DNA of 59,816 bases from Acidobacteriota bacterium (GTDB lineage: Bacteria; Acidobacteriota; Vicinamibacteria; Vicinamibacterales; UBA2999), in assembly GCA_947465645.1 (NCBI GenBank), contig CANIBQ010000022.1, forward strand, positions 1 through 59,816, written 5' to 3'. The position numbers and the translations under genes are program-made. Within the stretch, counting starts at the first letter, position 1; each line of letters opens with the position of its first letter. The notes under the pieces were generated by a model. That model worked only from the letters and a program-made list of their open reading frames with translations, did not search any database and was not told the origin of the DNA. This document shows positions 26,374 to 34,886 of this stretch, piece by piece.

Positions 26374-27567
26374 ATGGTTAACGCACGCCGCTTCATCGTC
26401 GCCGCGCTGATGGCCGCCGCCGGCGCCGCCGCGGGCACGGCCGTCGGTGCCCAGGCGCCGGCGGTCAAGATTACCGATCCGACGTCGGTCGTCATCATCG
26501 TCAACCGCGATTCGAACGACATCGCGTTCATGGACATCAAGAGCAAGAAGATCATTGGCAAGACGTTTCTCGGCAACAACGTCAACCCGCACATGGCCAT
26601 GATGTCGCCCGACGGCCGCTACGTGGTGACCGGGGGCACCCGTGCCAACAAGGCCTTCGTCATCGACACGCGGACGCTGCAGCTCGTGAAGGTGATCCCG
26701 ACCGACATCGCGCCTGAGCACCTGGCGTTCTCTCCCGACAGCCGCTGGTACTACCAGGGCAACCCGGATGGTGATTCGATTTCGGTGATCGACATGGTGT
26801 CGCTGACGAAGATCAAGACTATTCCCGGCTTTGTCGAGCCGCTCAACATCACATTCACCCCCGACGGATCGAAAGCGTACGTGGGCAACTACGGCGCCCA
26901 CTGGATCGGCGTCATCGACGTCAGGCGCCACGAGCTGCTCAAGAAAATCCAGGTGGGATCGGTTCCCGGCATCGCCAGGCTGGATCCGGACAAGTACCTG
27001 GGCGAGCTCAAGGGCATCAACATCGCGATGCTGTCGAACGATGGCAAGACGCTCTACGCCGCCGACGGCGATCTCGGCATCGTCGCGGTGATCGACCCGG
27101 TCGAAGACAAGGTGCTGAGAACGATTCGCGTCGGCGCGGATCCGTGGCGGATCTACATGAGCCACGACGGGAAGTACGCGATCACGCCCAACAATGGCGA
27201 CGAGACGATCTCGATCATCGATCTCCAGTCCCACAAGGTCGCGGCGACCCTCGAGGCCGGGCCGGACATGACCGGCGTGAACTTCGCTGCCGGCAAGGCG
27301 TTCGTCATCAGCTCGACGAGCGGGTTCGTCTATGCCTATGACATGAGCACGCTGCGGCCGGCCGGGCGCATCAAGGTGGGCTCGAACATCCAGCTCGAGA
27401 CCGCGACCACCGACGTGGCCGACACGACGCTCTACCTCGCCGACTCCACGGAAAACGCGGTGGTGATCATCAATGCGCGAACCCACGCGATGGAAAAGGT
27501 GATGAACGTCGGCCTCTACCCATGGGGCACGCACATCATGGATAGCAAGGATAACTACTGCCACTAG
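26374..27567 (+). CDS. Secreted YVTN/cytochrome D1-like beta-propeller protein
   Basis: 397 residues with a signal peptide (ending VGAQA). It has about seven blades with repeats such as DSNDIAFMDIKSKKIIGKTF, DSISVIDMVSLTKIKTI, GIVAVIDPVEDKVLRTI, ETISIIDLQSHKVAATLEAG, each followed by SPDG or a similar turn. No heme-binding CxxCH is present, so this is the propeller alone. The C-terminus is NYCH. The gene starts 26 bases after the porin. A second propeller is encoded at 34887-35909. Confidence 0.82.
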   Translation: MVNARRFIVAALMAAAGAAAGTAVGAQAPAVKITDPTSVVIIVNRDSNDIAFMDIKSKKIIGKTFLGNNVNPHMAMMSPDGRYVVTGGTRANKAFVIDTRTLQLVKVIPTDIAPEHLAFSPDSRWYYQGNPDGDSISVIDMVSLTKIKTIPGFVEPLNITFTPDGSKAYVGNYGAHWIGVIDVRRHELLKKIQVGSVPGIARLDPDKYLGELKGINIAMLSNDGKTLYAADGDLGIVAVIDPVEDKVLRTIRVGADPWRIYMSHDGKYAITPNNGDETISIIDLQSHKVAATLEAGPDMTGVNFAAGKAFVISSTSGFVYAYDMSTLRPAGRIKVGSNIQLETATTDVADTTLYLADSTENAVVIINARTHAMEKVMNVGLYPWGTHIMDSKDNYCH

Positions 27568-27580
27568 TAAGATCGGTGTG

Positions 27581-28228
27581 ATGACTCGTGCGTCCCTGCT
27601 GTTACTGGCCCTGATCGCCGCGGCGTCCGCCGCGGACGGCCAGGGCGTTCGCGAGCGGATGCGCCAGGCCCCGCGCGCGACGACGGTCACAGAGTCGCAG
27701 GCGGCCGAGCTCACCCTCACCGTCACACCGGTTGAGATGCGTCCCATCCAGATTTGGGTTCGGACCGCGGGTTCGATCGATCAGGGGCGCCGCACGATCT
27801 CGGCATTCGTACCGGCGGCGCAGGCCCCGCTCCTGAAGGTCGGGCAGCGCGTACGAGCCTTTCCTCCCCAATCACGATCCTCGATGTACCAGGCACGCGT
27901 GACCGGCGTCGCCCCCGTCGGCGGCGGCGCGACCGTGCAGGTCACCCTGGCCGGCCCCCCGCGGGAGAACAGCCTGCGATACGTGCTCGAAATCGTGACC
28001 GAAGGCGCCGATCTGCTGTCGGTGGCGAACGAGGCGATTATCGAATCGGGCGGCAAGCCCGTCGTCTACGTCCGGGACCCCGAGGGGAACTACAGTGCAC
28101 GGGAGATTCAGCCGGGCATCCAGGGCGAGATGTACACAGAGATCGTCGGCGGGCTGAAGGCCGCAGAGCAGGTCGTCACGTTCGGCAGCTTCTTCATCGA
28201 CGCCGACCACAAGCTCAAGGGCTCGTAG
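27581..28228 (+). CDS. Very short RND periplasmic adaptor-like protein
   Basis: 215 residues, about half of a usual CusB. After a signal peptide (MTRASLLLLALIAAASAADG) it contains TVTPVEMRPIQIWVRTAGSI, AAQAPLLKVGQRVRAFPPQS and RYVLEIVTEGADLLSVANEA-type strands of the beta-barrel and membrane-proximal domains. It ends GLKAAEQVVTFGSFFIDAD, like CusB. The lipoyl halves and the helical hairpin that contact a TolC partner are missing. It is 10 bases before the CusA-like pump. There is no frame break, so it looks like a designed minimal form rather than a truncation. Confidence 0.72.
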   Translation: MTRASLLLLALIAAASAADGQGVRERMRQAPRATTVTESQAAELTLTVTPVEMRPIQIWVRTAGSIDQGRRTISAFVPAAQAPLLKVGQRVRAFPPQSRSSMYQARVTGVAPVGGGATVQVTLAGPPRENSLRYVLEIVTEGADLLSVANEAIIESGGKPVVYVRDPEGNYSAREIQPGIQGEMYTEIVGGLKAAEQVVTFGSFFIDADHKLKGS

Positions 28229-28237
28229 GCCGTCCCG

Positions 28238-31200
28238 ATGATCGCCGCCATCATCGAGCTCGTCATCCGCTTCCGCTGGATTGTCTGGGGGCTCGTCGCC
28301 GTCCTCGTCGCGCTCAGCATCTACTCGCTACGGATTGCGGCGCTCGACGCCATTCCTGACATCTCCGACCCCCAGATCATCGTCTACACCAAATGGGCGC
28401 GCAGCCCTGACGTGATCGAGAGAGAGGTCACCGAGCCGATTATCCGTGCCCTGGCCGGGTCGCCCGACATTCAATCGATCCGCGGTACCTCGCACATGGG
28501 GTACTCCTTCATCTACGTCATCCTCCAGGATCCCGGCCGCCGCGCCGCCGTCCGGCAGTACGTCGCCGATCGCCTGGCCGCCGCGCGGTCGCAACTGCCG
28601 CCAGACGCCAACGTCACCATCGGCCCGAATGCCAGCAGCATGGGCTGGATCTACCAGTACGCCCTCGTAGACCGCGAACGCACGAGAGACCTGCGCGAAC
28701 TGCGGCTGCTGAACGAGAGCCAGATCACGCCGTTGTTGCAGTCGGCGCCTGGCGTCGCCGAGGTGGCGTCGGTCGGCGGCCTCGAGAAGCAATACCAGGT
28801 GAAGCTCTTTCCGCCCCTGCTCGGCGAACGCGGGATTTCATTGACGCAGGTGCTTGGGGCTCTCCAGGGAGCGTTCCAGGAATCGGGCGGCCGAACGATC
28901 GAGATCACCAACCGCGAGTACCAACTGCGCGGACAAGTCGGCAGCGACAATCTCGACAAGCTCGAGTTTCTCGTGGTCGGCCGCGACAAGGATGGCCAGG
29001 CCGTCCAGTTGAAGGACGTCGGCTACATGCAGGTGGGCTACGACCTTCGGCGCGGCATCGCCGATCTCGACGGCACCGGGGAAGTGGTCGGCGGCATCGT
29101 CATCATGGAGCAGGGCCGCAACGTGCTGGCCGTGACGAAGGCCGTCGAGGAGAAGCTCGCGGTGGTGAGAGCGTCGCTGCCGGACGGTATCGAGGTGGTG
29201 CCCACCTACGACCGATCCGCGCTCATCTGGGAGACGCTGACCAACTTCCTCCAGGCCATCGTCTACGAGCTGATCGTCGTGATTCTCGTCATCGTCGTGG
29301 CGCTGAAGAACGTGCGCGCCGCGGTCGCCCCGATTTGCGTGCTGCTGTTCGGCACGCTGTTCACCGCGCTTCCGCTCGTGGCATTCGACCAGACGATCAA
29401 CCTCTTCGTGCTCGCGGGGCTGGCGATAGCCATCGGCGAAATGGCCGACGCGACGATCGTCATCGTGGAAAACTGCACGGCCACGCTGGCGAAGCGTCGC
29501 GACCTGACGTCCGCCGAGCGCCTGAAGACGATCGTGCACGCGACGGCGACGATGACCAGGCCGCTGCTGTTTTCGATGACGATCATCGTCGTCTCATTCC
29601 TGCCGATCTTCTTCCTCGGCGAGCGGGAAGGCCGGCTGTTCAATCCGCTGGCCTTCAGCAAGACGTTCGCGATGGCGTTCTCGACGCTGCTCACCCTGTT
29701 CCTGTTGCCCGCGGTCATCGTGTGGGTGTTCAAGGGCGGCGCGACCGCGGCTCCGAAGGAGGAGGGGGAGAGCCGGTTCGTACGCGGCTACCGTGCCGCG
29801 CTGACGCGGACGATTCGGTTTCGCTACGCGTTCGTCGGCCTGAGCGCGGCGTTGCTCATCGCCGCCGCGGTCGTCATGCTCGGGTTCCAGAAGGACTACA
29901 TGCCCGAGATGGAGGAAGGCTCCATCCTCTACATGCCGACGACGCTCCCGGGTCTGCCGTCGCGCGAGGCGGGCTGGATCCTTCAGCAGATGGACCGCAA
30001 GCTGAAGGCGTTTCCCGAGGTCGAGCGCGTGTTCGGCAAGCTCGGACGCGCCGACACCGCGACCGATCCCGCGCCCGTCGAGATGATCGAGACCACCGTG
30101 ATGCTCAAACCGCAGTCACAGTGGCGAGCCGGCATGACGAAGGACAAGCTCATCGCGGAAATGAACGACGCGATGCAGATCGTCGGGTACGTCAACAGTT
30201 GGACGCAGCCGATCGGCACGCGCGTCATGATGCAGGACACCGGCATCCAGACGCCCGTCGGCATCAAGGTCAAAGGCGCGGACCTGGTCGTCATCCAGCA
30301 GGTCGCGCAGGAGATCGAGGGGCTGCTTCGCGAGTTTCCCGGGACCCAGGCGGTCATCGCCGAGCGGATTTCGCAGGGCTACTTCGTGGACGCGCGGCTC
30401 GACCTCGAGAAGCTCGCGCAGCATTCGGTGACCGTGGACGAGGCGATGTCGACGGTGCGTTTCGCCGTCGGCGGCGACAACGTCATCGGGGTCCGCCAGG
30501 CTGACAAGACGATCGTGCCGCTGGCGGTGCAGTATTCCCCCGAGTACATCGACACCGTGGCGAAAGTACGAGCCACGCCGGTCGTCACGCAGGGCGGGCG
30601 ATCGGTGGCGCTCGGTGACGTCGCCGACGTGTCGGTGCGCGAGGCGCCCGAGATGATCCGCAACGACAACGGCGATCTCGCCGGATACATCTACGTGTAT
30701 CTCAACAACGTCACGGGGCCTGAATACGTCGAAGGCGCGCAGGAGTACCTGCGGACCAGGCTCACGGTTCCGCCGGGCTACTCGGTGGAGTGGACCGGCC
30801 TGTTCCAGTACGCGGCCGAGGCCCGCTCGAAGCTGGCGGTAGTCGTGCCGATTACGCTCCTCATCATGTTTGCGCTGCTCGTCATGGCCTTCAGGTCGGT
30901 CGCTGACAGCTCGCTCATCATGCTGTCGGCGCCCTTCGCGCTCGTAGGCGGCATCTTCCTGCAATGGGCGCTCGGCTTTTCGATGACGACGGCCGTCATC
31001 ATCGGCTACGTGTCGCTGTTCGCGGTGGCGATCCAGACCGGCATCATCATGATCGAATTCATCCGGGAGGCGCTGGCGCACCGGACGCCAGGGCAGACCT
31101 ACATGGACGCGGTCGTCGAAGGCTCGGTCGCCCGGCTGCGGCCGAAACTGATGACGGTGGCGACGACGGTGCTTGGCCTGCTGCCGATCATGTTCGCGAC

Positions 31201-31342
31201 CGGTTCAGGCATGGACATCACCAAGCCGATTGCCACGCCGACATTCGGCGGCATGATCACCTCGACGATTTACGTGTTATTTCTGATTCCATGCCTGTTT
31301 GCGATCGGCGAGGACGTCCGGCAGCGGCGGATGAGGGCATGA
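28238..31342 (+). CDS. RND copper/silver-type efflux pump, CusA-like
   Basis: 1034 residues. DPQIIVYTKWARSPDVIEREV, the relay helix AIGEMADATIVIVENC, the METTVMLKPQSQWRAGMTKD-type segment and NSWTQPIGTRVMMQDTGIQT match CusA. CusA passes Cu(I)/Ag(I) along methionine pairs, and Met-rich positions (RVMMQDTGI, DYMPEMEEG) are present. Twelve membrane helices fit the pattern. Here the relay helix contains one acid (MADATIVIVE). It follows the short adaptor and precedes a YtkA-like lipoprotein. Metal specificity is inferred. Confidence 0.9.
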   Translation: MIAAIIELVIRFRWIVWGLVAVLVALSIYSLRIAALDAIPDISDPQIIVYTKWARSPDVIEREVTEPIIRALAGSPDIQSIRGTSHMGYSFIYVILQDPGRRAAVRQYVADRLAAARSQLPPDANVTIGPNASSMGWIYQYALVDRERTRDLRELRLLNESQITPLLQSAPGVAEVASVGGLEKQYQVKLFPPLLGERGISLTQVLGALQGAFQESGGRTIEITNREYQLRGQVGSDNLDKLEFLVVGRDKDGQAVQLKDVGYMQVGYDLRRGIADLDGTGEVVGGIVIMEQGRNVLAVTKAVEEKLAVVRASLPDGIEVVPTYDRSALIWETLTNFLQAIVYELIVVILVIVVALKNVRAAVAPICVLLFGTLFTALPLVAFDQTINLFVLAGLAIAIGEMADATIVIVENCTATLAKRRDLTSAERLKTIVHATATMTRPLLFSMTIIVVSFLPIFFLGEREGRLFNPLAFSKTFAMAFSTLLTLFLLPAVIVWVFKGGATAAPKEEGESRFVRGYRAALTRTIRFRYAFVGLSAALLIAAAVVMLGFQKDYMPEMEEGSILYMPTTLPGLPSREAGWILQQMDRKLKAFPEVERVFGKLGRADTATDPAPVEMIETTVMLKPQSQWRAGMTKDKLIAEMNDAMQIVGYVNSWTQPIGTRVMMQDTGIQTPVGIKVKGADLVVIQQVAQEIEGLLREFPGTQAVIAERISQGYFVDARLDLEKLAQHSVTVDEAMSTVRFAVGGDNVIGVRQADKTIVPLAVQYSPEYIDTVAKVRATPVVTQGGRSVALGDVADVSVREAPEMIRNDNGDLAGYIYVYLNNVTGPEYVEGAQEYLRTRLTVPPGYSVEWTGLFQYAAEARSKLAVVVPITLLIMFALLVMAFRSVADSSLIMLSAPFALVGGIFLQWALGFSMTTAVIIGYVSLFAVAIQTGIIMIEFIREALAHRTPGQTYMDAVVEGSVARLRPKLMTVATTVLGLLPIMFATGSGMDITKPIATPTFGGMITSTIYVLFLIPCLFAIGEDVRQRRMRA

Positions 31343-31391
31343 CGCCCGTCGACGTACCGGCCGGCGATTTCGAGGAGCAGGGAGGCGAGCC

Positions 31392-31853
31392 ATGACGACA
31401 ACCGAACGCCGCGCGGCGAGGCTGATGGGATGCATGACGATGGCGATCTGCCTGGCCGCCGTCGGATGCTCGCGCGCGGAGCAGGGTGCGCAGGAAGCGC
31501 CCGCGACGGGGGCGAGCAGCGCCGGTACGACCCAGGGCGGGTTGAACATCAGCTTCGTGAGCCGCCCGGATCCTCCCGAAACGGGTAATGACAACGCCAT
31601 AGAGGTTTCGGTGAAGCAGCCCGACGGCACGCCGGTCACCGACGCCGACGTGGTGGCGATCCTCTCGATGCCGGCGATGCCGTCGATGAACATGCCGGCC
31701 ATGCGCACTGAAGCACCCCTGAAGCACCAAGGCAACGGCGTCTACACCGGACCGGCGCAAGTCACGATGGCAGGCACATGGAACGTGGCCGTGAACGTAT
31801 CCAGGGGTGGTCAGAAGCTGGGGAGCCACAACCTGAGCGTGATCGCCAGGTAG
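31392..31853 (+). CDS. YtkA-like lipoprotein
   Basis: 153 residues; GGGAGG stands before the ATG at 31392. Lipobox AAVGCS near residue 27. The mature domain reads LNISFVSRPDPPETGNDNAI, VSVKQPDGTPVTDADVVA and MPAMPSMNMPAMR, then a KHQGNGVYTGPAQVTMAGTW ending. This is the YtkA/FixH-like fold seen with copper genes. The Met-rich stretch (about 97-108) may bind Cu(I). It is 49 bases after the CusA-like gene. Confidence 0.78.
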   Translation: MTTTERRAARLMGCMTMAICLAAVGCSRAEQGAQEAPATGASSAGTTQGGLNISFVSRPDPPETGNDNAIEVSVKQPDGTPVTDADVVAILSMPAMPSMNMPAMRTEAPLKHQGNGVYTGPAQVTMAGTWNVAVNVSRGGQKLGSHNLSVIAR

Positions 31854-31932
31854 CTCCCGAAGGAGCTCCATCCCGCGGCGCCGTCGTTCGCGCGGGCCCC
31901 GGCCGGAACCGTCGCGGACTTCCATGCCGCAT

Positions 31933-31964
31933 ATCTGAAGAGTTTCTGACGCTCCGGTCAGAAA
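31933..31964 (+). promoter_or_regulatory. Candidate operator: shared TCAGAAAC motif and perfect inverted repeat
   Basis: The minus strand of 31933-31949 reads TCAGAAACTCTTCAGAT, matching the site at 24612. Overlapping it, TTTCTGAC (31943-31950), GCTCCG and GTCAGAAA (31957-31964) form a perfect 8-bp inverted repeat. It lies 40-70 bases before the cytochrome gene. Confidence 0.5.
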
Positions 31965-32003
31965 GGGCAGATCGGGGCGATTCGACGATAGGATACGAGC
32001 ATC

Positions 32004-32489
32004 ATGCGAACGGTCAATTGGCTCTTTATCGTAAGCGTGGCGCTTTTCATCGGCGGCATCGGATTCGTGATCGCCTCGGCGCGCACCGCGCGCTCCGCCG
32101 CGCCTGTGGAAGCCGTGGTGACGACGACGCCGGTGGCCACCGTGAAGCAGATCATGGCCGCGATCACCGGCCCTTCGGCCGGCGTGATCTACGGCGCGGT
32201 TTCGACCACGGTGACGGCTACGGGCATCACGGAAGTCGCTCCCCAGAACGACGAGGAGTGGGCCGCGATCGGCAACAGCGCCGCCGCGCTGGGGGAGTCG
32301 GCCAATCTCCTGATGACCGACAGCCGAGCCATCGACAAGGGCGACTGGATCAAGTTCTCGCAGCAGCTCGTGGTCACGTCGAAGATGGCCTTGAAAGCGG
32401 CGAACGAAAAGAGCGTTGACGGAATCCTGGAGGCCGGTGGCCCCATCAACGAGACCTGTGACAACTGCCATGCAAAATATCAGCGTTAG
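32004..32489 (+). CDS. Membrane-anchored monoheme cytochrome c
   Basis: 161 residues. An uncleaved-looking N-terminal helix (WLFIVSVALFIGGIGFVIAS) is followed by a helical domain of cytochrome c'/c556-like composition. The heme site is CDNCH, close to the C-terminus (CDNCHAKYQR). A histidine or methionine sixth ligand cannot be assigned. The C-terminal heme placement is as in cytochrome c'. It overlaps the next gene by 20 bases. Confidence 0.8.
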   Translation: MRTVNWLFIVSVALFIGGIGFVIASARTARSAAPVEAVVTTTPVATVKQIMAAITGPSAGVIYGAVSTTVTATGITEVAPQNDEEWAAIGNSAAALGESANLLMTDSRAIDKGDWIKFSQQLVVTSKMALKAANEKSVDGILEAGGPINETCDNCHAKYQR

Positions 32490-33168
32490 CAATCGAGCGG
32501 CGGTCACGCTGCTGCTTCTCGCGGTGTGTTCCGTGGGCCTGGATGCCCACGGCGTGTCGGGCAAGGATGCCGTGTTCCTTCAGGGGCTGCAGGGCCAGGC
32601 CATCGGTCCGCTGATGTACCTCGGCGCCAAGCACATGGTGACCGGTTACGACCACCTGCTCTTCCTGGTCGGCGTCATCTTCTTCCTCTACAAGCTGAAG
32701 GACATCCTCCTGTACGTCAGCCTGTTCACCATCGGGCACAGCGTGACGCTGCTCGCCGGCGTGCTCGGCGGCATCCACGCCAATCCGTACATCATCGACG
32801 CGATCATCGGCTTCTCGGTGGTCTATAAAGCGTTCGAGAACATGGACGGCTTCAAGCGCTTTTTCGGATTTCAACCGAACACGCGCGTCGCGGTTCTGAT
32901 CTTCGGCCTCTTTCACGGCTTCGGCCTCGCCACCAAGCTGCAGGAGTTTGCGCTGTCGCCGAACGGCCTGGTTGCCAACATCGTCAGCTTCAACGTCGGT
33001 GTCGAGATCGGACAGTTCCTGGCGCTGACGGCGATCCTCGTCGTCCTGAGCTACTGGCGCACGCGCAGCGGCTTCATGCGCCACGCGTTCGCGACCAACG
33101 CGATCGTGATGGCGTGCGGGTTCCTGCTGATCGGCTACCAGCTCTCGGGCTATTTCCTGACGGTGTGA
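32470..33168 (+). CDS. HupE/UreJ-like membrane protein
   Basis: 232 residues; the ATG at 32470 overlaps the cytochrome gene. A signal-like N-terminus is followed by five or six membrane helices. Characteristic segments are LGAKHMVTGYDHLLFLVGVI, FTIGHSVTLLAGVLG, ESV-like GFSVVYKAFEN and LIFGLFHGFGLATKLQEF. HupE/UreJ members carry nickel or other metals, with the conserved His-Asp-His of GYDH ... GHS ... FHGFG as candidate ligands. The metal here is unknown. Confidence 0.85.
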   Translation: MQNISVSNRAAVTLLLLAVCSVGLDAHGVSGKDAVFLQGLQGQAIGPLMYLGAKHMVTGYDHLLFLVGVIFFLYKLKDILLYVSLFTIGHSVTLLAGVLGGIHANPYIIDAIIGFSVVYKAFENMDGFKRFFGFQPNTRVAVLIFGLFHGFGLATKLQEFALSPNGLVANIVSFNVGVEIGQFLALTAILVVLSYWRTRSGFMRHAFATNAIVMACGFLLIGYQLSGYFLTV

Positions 33169-33170
33169 CC

Positions 33171-33800
33171 ATGAGTGCAGAAACCGCGAGTACGCAGGCC
33201 GAAAGCGTTACTGAAGTCCGGCAGCGGATTGCCGCCGCCGCCGGCGCGGCCCTGCTCGTCGCAGGTCTCGTGCTGGTGATGTTCGTGCTGCCCGCGGAAT
33301 TCGCGGTTGACCCGACCGGCGTCGGTGCGAAGACAGGACTTCTGCCGCTTGGCGTCACTGGACAGCAGGTGGAGGCGCTGACAGCGACAGCCGGATCCGG
33401 GGCGACGGCAGGCGGAGCGATCGTGATCCCCCAGGAGCGCCCGGTCCAGCAGGAGACGGTGAACTTCGCGCTCGCGCCAGGCGAGGGCATGGAATACAAG
33501 TACCGCCTCGACAAGGGGGAGGCGCTGCTCTATTCCTGGAAGGCAACCGCGCCCGTCGACGTCGAGTTCCACGCCGAACCCGACGGCGGGCCTGCAGGGT
33601 ACGCGCAAACCTACGAGAAGGTGCCGCAGCGCACCGAGGCCTCGGGCACCCTCACCGCACCGTTCCCGGGCATCCACGGATGGTTCTGGGAAAACAAGAC
33701 CGGCCAGCCGGTCACCGTGACGTTGACGGCCTCGGGGTTTTACAACATGTCCCACGAATTCCGGGCCAACACGCCTACCAAGAACAAGACGTTCCAGTAG
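33171..33800 (+). CDS. Single-pass transmembrane anchor protein (copy 2)
   Basis: 209 residues from the ATG at 33171, 2 bases after the HupE-like stop. Same plan as the protein at 23546: one helix (AAAAGAALLVAGLVLVMFVL), FAVDPTGVGAKTGL, FALAPGEGMEYKYRLDKGEA, LYSWKATAPVDVEFHAEPDG, FPGIHGWFWENKTGQPVTVT, FYNMSHEF. The two copies are clearly related yet diverged, one in each metal cluster. Confidence 0.82.
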   Translation: MSAETASTQAESVTEVRQRIAAAAGAALLVAGLVLVMFVLPAEFAVDPTGVGAKTGLLPLGVTGQQVEALTATAGSGATAGGAIVIPQERPVQQETVNFALAPGEGMEYKYRLDKGEALLYSWKATAPVDVEFHAEPDGGPAGYAQTYEKVPQRTEASGTLTAPFPGIHGWFWENKTGQPVTVTLTASGFYNMSHEFRANTPTKNKTFQ

Positions 33801-33805
33801 CGCCT

Positions 33806-34303
33806 GTGTTCGACCCGCTGTTTGCCTGGTTGGAATTGACGGCGGCCAGCGTCTGGCTGCGCGAATCGCTGTCGCTGTTCGCCCTGCCGGGTATCCTGGC
33901 CGTTCACACTGTCGGTCTTGGATTTGTCGCCGGGCTGAGCGGCGCGCTCGACCTTCGGCTCTTGGGCGTGGCGCGCGGCATCCCGCCAGCCGCCTTCGAG
34001 CGCTTCCTGCCGGTGATCTGGACAGGCCTCTGGGTCAACTTCCTCACGGGGATCGCGCTCGTGCTCGCGTATCCCACGAAGGCGCTCACCAACCCGGTGT
34101 TCTACCTGAAGCTGGGCTTGATTGCCGCCGCACTCGTGATCCTTCGAGATCTTCTCCGGCGCGCCCATGAGGGACGGACCGAAGACGGCACCACGAAGAT
34201 GCTGGCCATCGCATCGCTGGTCTTCTGGGCGGGGGCGATCACGGCCGGCCGCCTGCTCGCGTATACGTGCACGCGTCTGATGGTGGACGAGGTGTGCCGA
34301 TGA
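33806..34303 (+). CDS. Small four-helix membrane protein, DUF6644-like (family member A)
   Basis: 165 residues from a GTG at 33806; the ribosome binding site is weak. Four membrane helices. Recurring residues shared with 34300, 36034 (C-terminal half) and 37159 are: a His in helix 1 (LAVHTVGLG), DLRLLG, an R-P pair (ERFLPVIW), N-TG (VNFLTGIAL), N-F-K (TNPVFYLKLG) and GR (TAGRLLAYT). Closest partner in the window is 37159. The conserved His and Lys/Arg suggest a cofactor or metal, but no function is known. Confidence 0.72.
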   Translation: MFDPLFAWLELTAASVWLRESLSLFALPGILAVHTVGLGFVAGLSGALDLRLLGVARGIPPAAFERFLPVIWTGLWVNFLTGIALVLAYPTKALTNPVFYLKLGLIAAALVILRDLLRRAHEGRTEDGTTKMLAIASLVFWAGAITAGRLLAYTCTRLMVDEVCR

Positions 34304-34848
34304 TTCCATTGCAGGTTCGATTCGAGGCGGCGCTCGCGGGCTTCCCGCAGGTCGCCTCGCTCATGCAGACGGCCTGGGGGTGGCCGATTGCCGAGAGTAT
34401 CCATTTCGTCGGCCTGACGCTGCTCTTCGGCTCGATCGCCGCGTGGGACCTCCGGCTCCTCGGCTTCGCCAGGCACGTGCCGATGGCGGCGTTCCACCGC
34501 CTGGTTCCGTTTGCGCTCGTCGGATTTGCCGTCAACGCCACCAGCGGCGCGTTCTTTCTGATGACCGATGCCGACCAGTACGTCTACAACCCGGCGTTTC
34601 ACCTGAAGATGCTCTGCGTCCTGCTCGCGGGCGTGAACGCGCTGCTCTTCTATCTCCTGATGTTCCGCCGGATGACGCGACTCGGTCCCGGGGCGCCGGA
34701 GCCCGTGTTTGCGCGACTCAGCGGGGCGGTCTCCCTCGGCCTGTGGATCACGGTCATCATCTGCGGCCGGATGATTACGTTCTATCGCCCGTTCCGGTGC
34801 GGTGCCGGCGAGGCAGTCGGATTTCTGGCAAGCTGCATCGTCCGGTAG
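34300..34848 (+). CDS. Small membrane protein related to the DUF6644-like group (family member B)
   Basis: 182 residues; the ATG at 34300 overlaps the previous stop (ATGA). Helices carry AESIHFVGLTLLFGSIAAWD, LRLLGFARHVPMAAFHRLVP, VGFAVNATSGAFF and VYNPAFHLKM. It is most like the C-terminal half of the protein at 36034 (AETLHFIGLSLLIGS). The last 20 residues (RCGAGEAVGFLASCIVR) are not shared. Confidence 0.72.
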   Translation: MIPLQVRFEAALAGFPQVASLMQTAWGWPIAESIHFVGLTLLFGSIAAWDLRLLGFARHVPMAAFHRLVPFALVGFAVNATSGAFFLMTDADQYVYNPAFHLKMLCVLLAGVNALLFYLLMFRRMTRLGPGAPEPVFARLSGAVSLGLWITVIICGRMITFYRPFRCGAGEAVGFLASCIVR

Positions 34849-34886
34849 TGCGGCACAACTCAACGGGCTGGCGGGTGGGAGGGCAC

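Noticed and set aside
26350..27747. 465-codon open frame on the minus strand
   Set aside because: Antisense to the beta-propeller gene, Arg/His/Asp-rich composition typical of a shadow frame.
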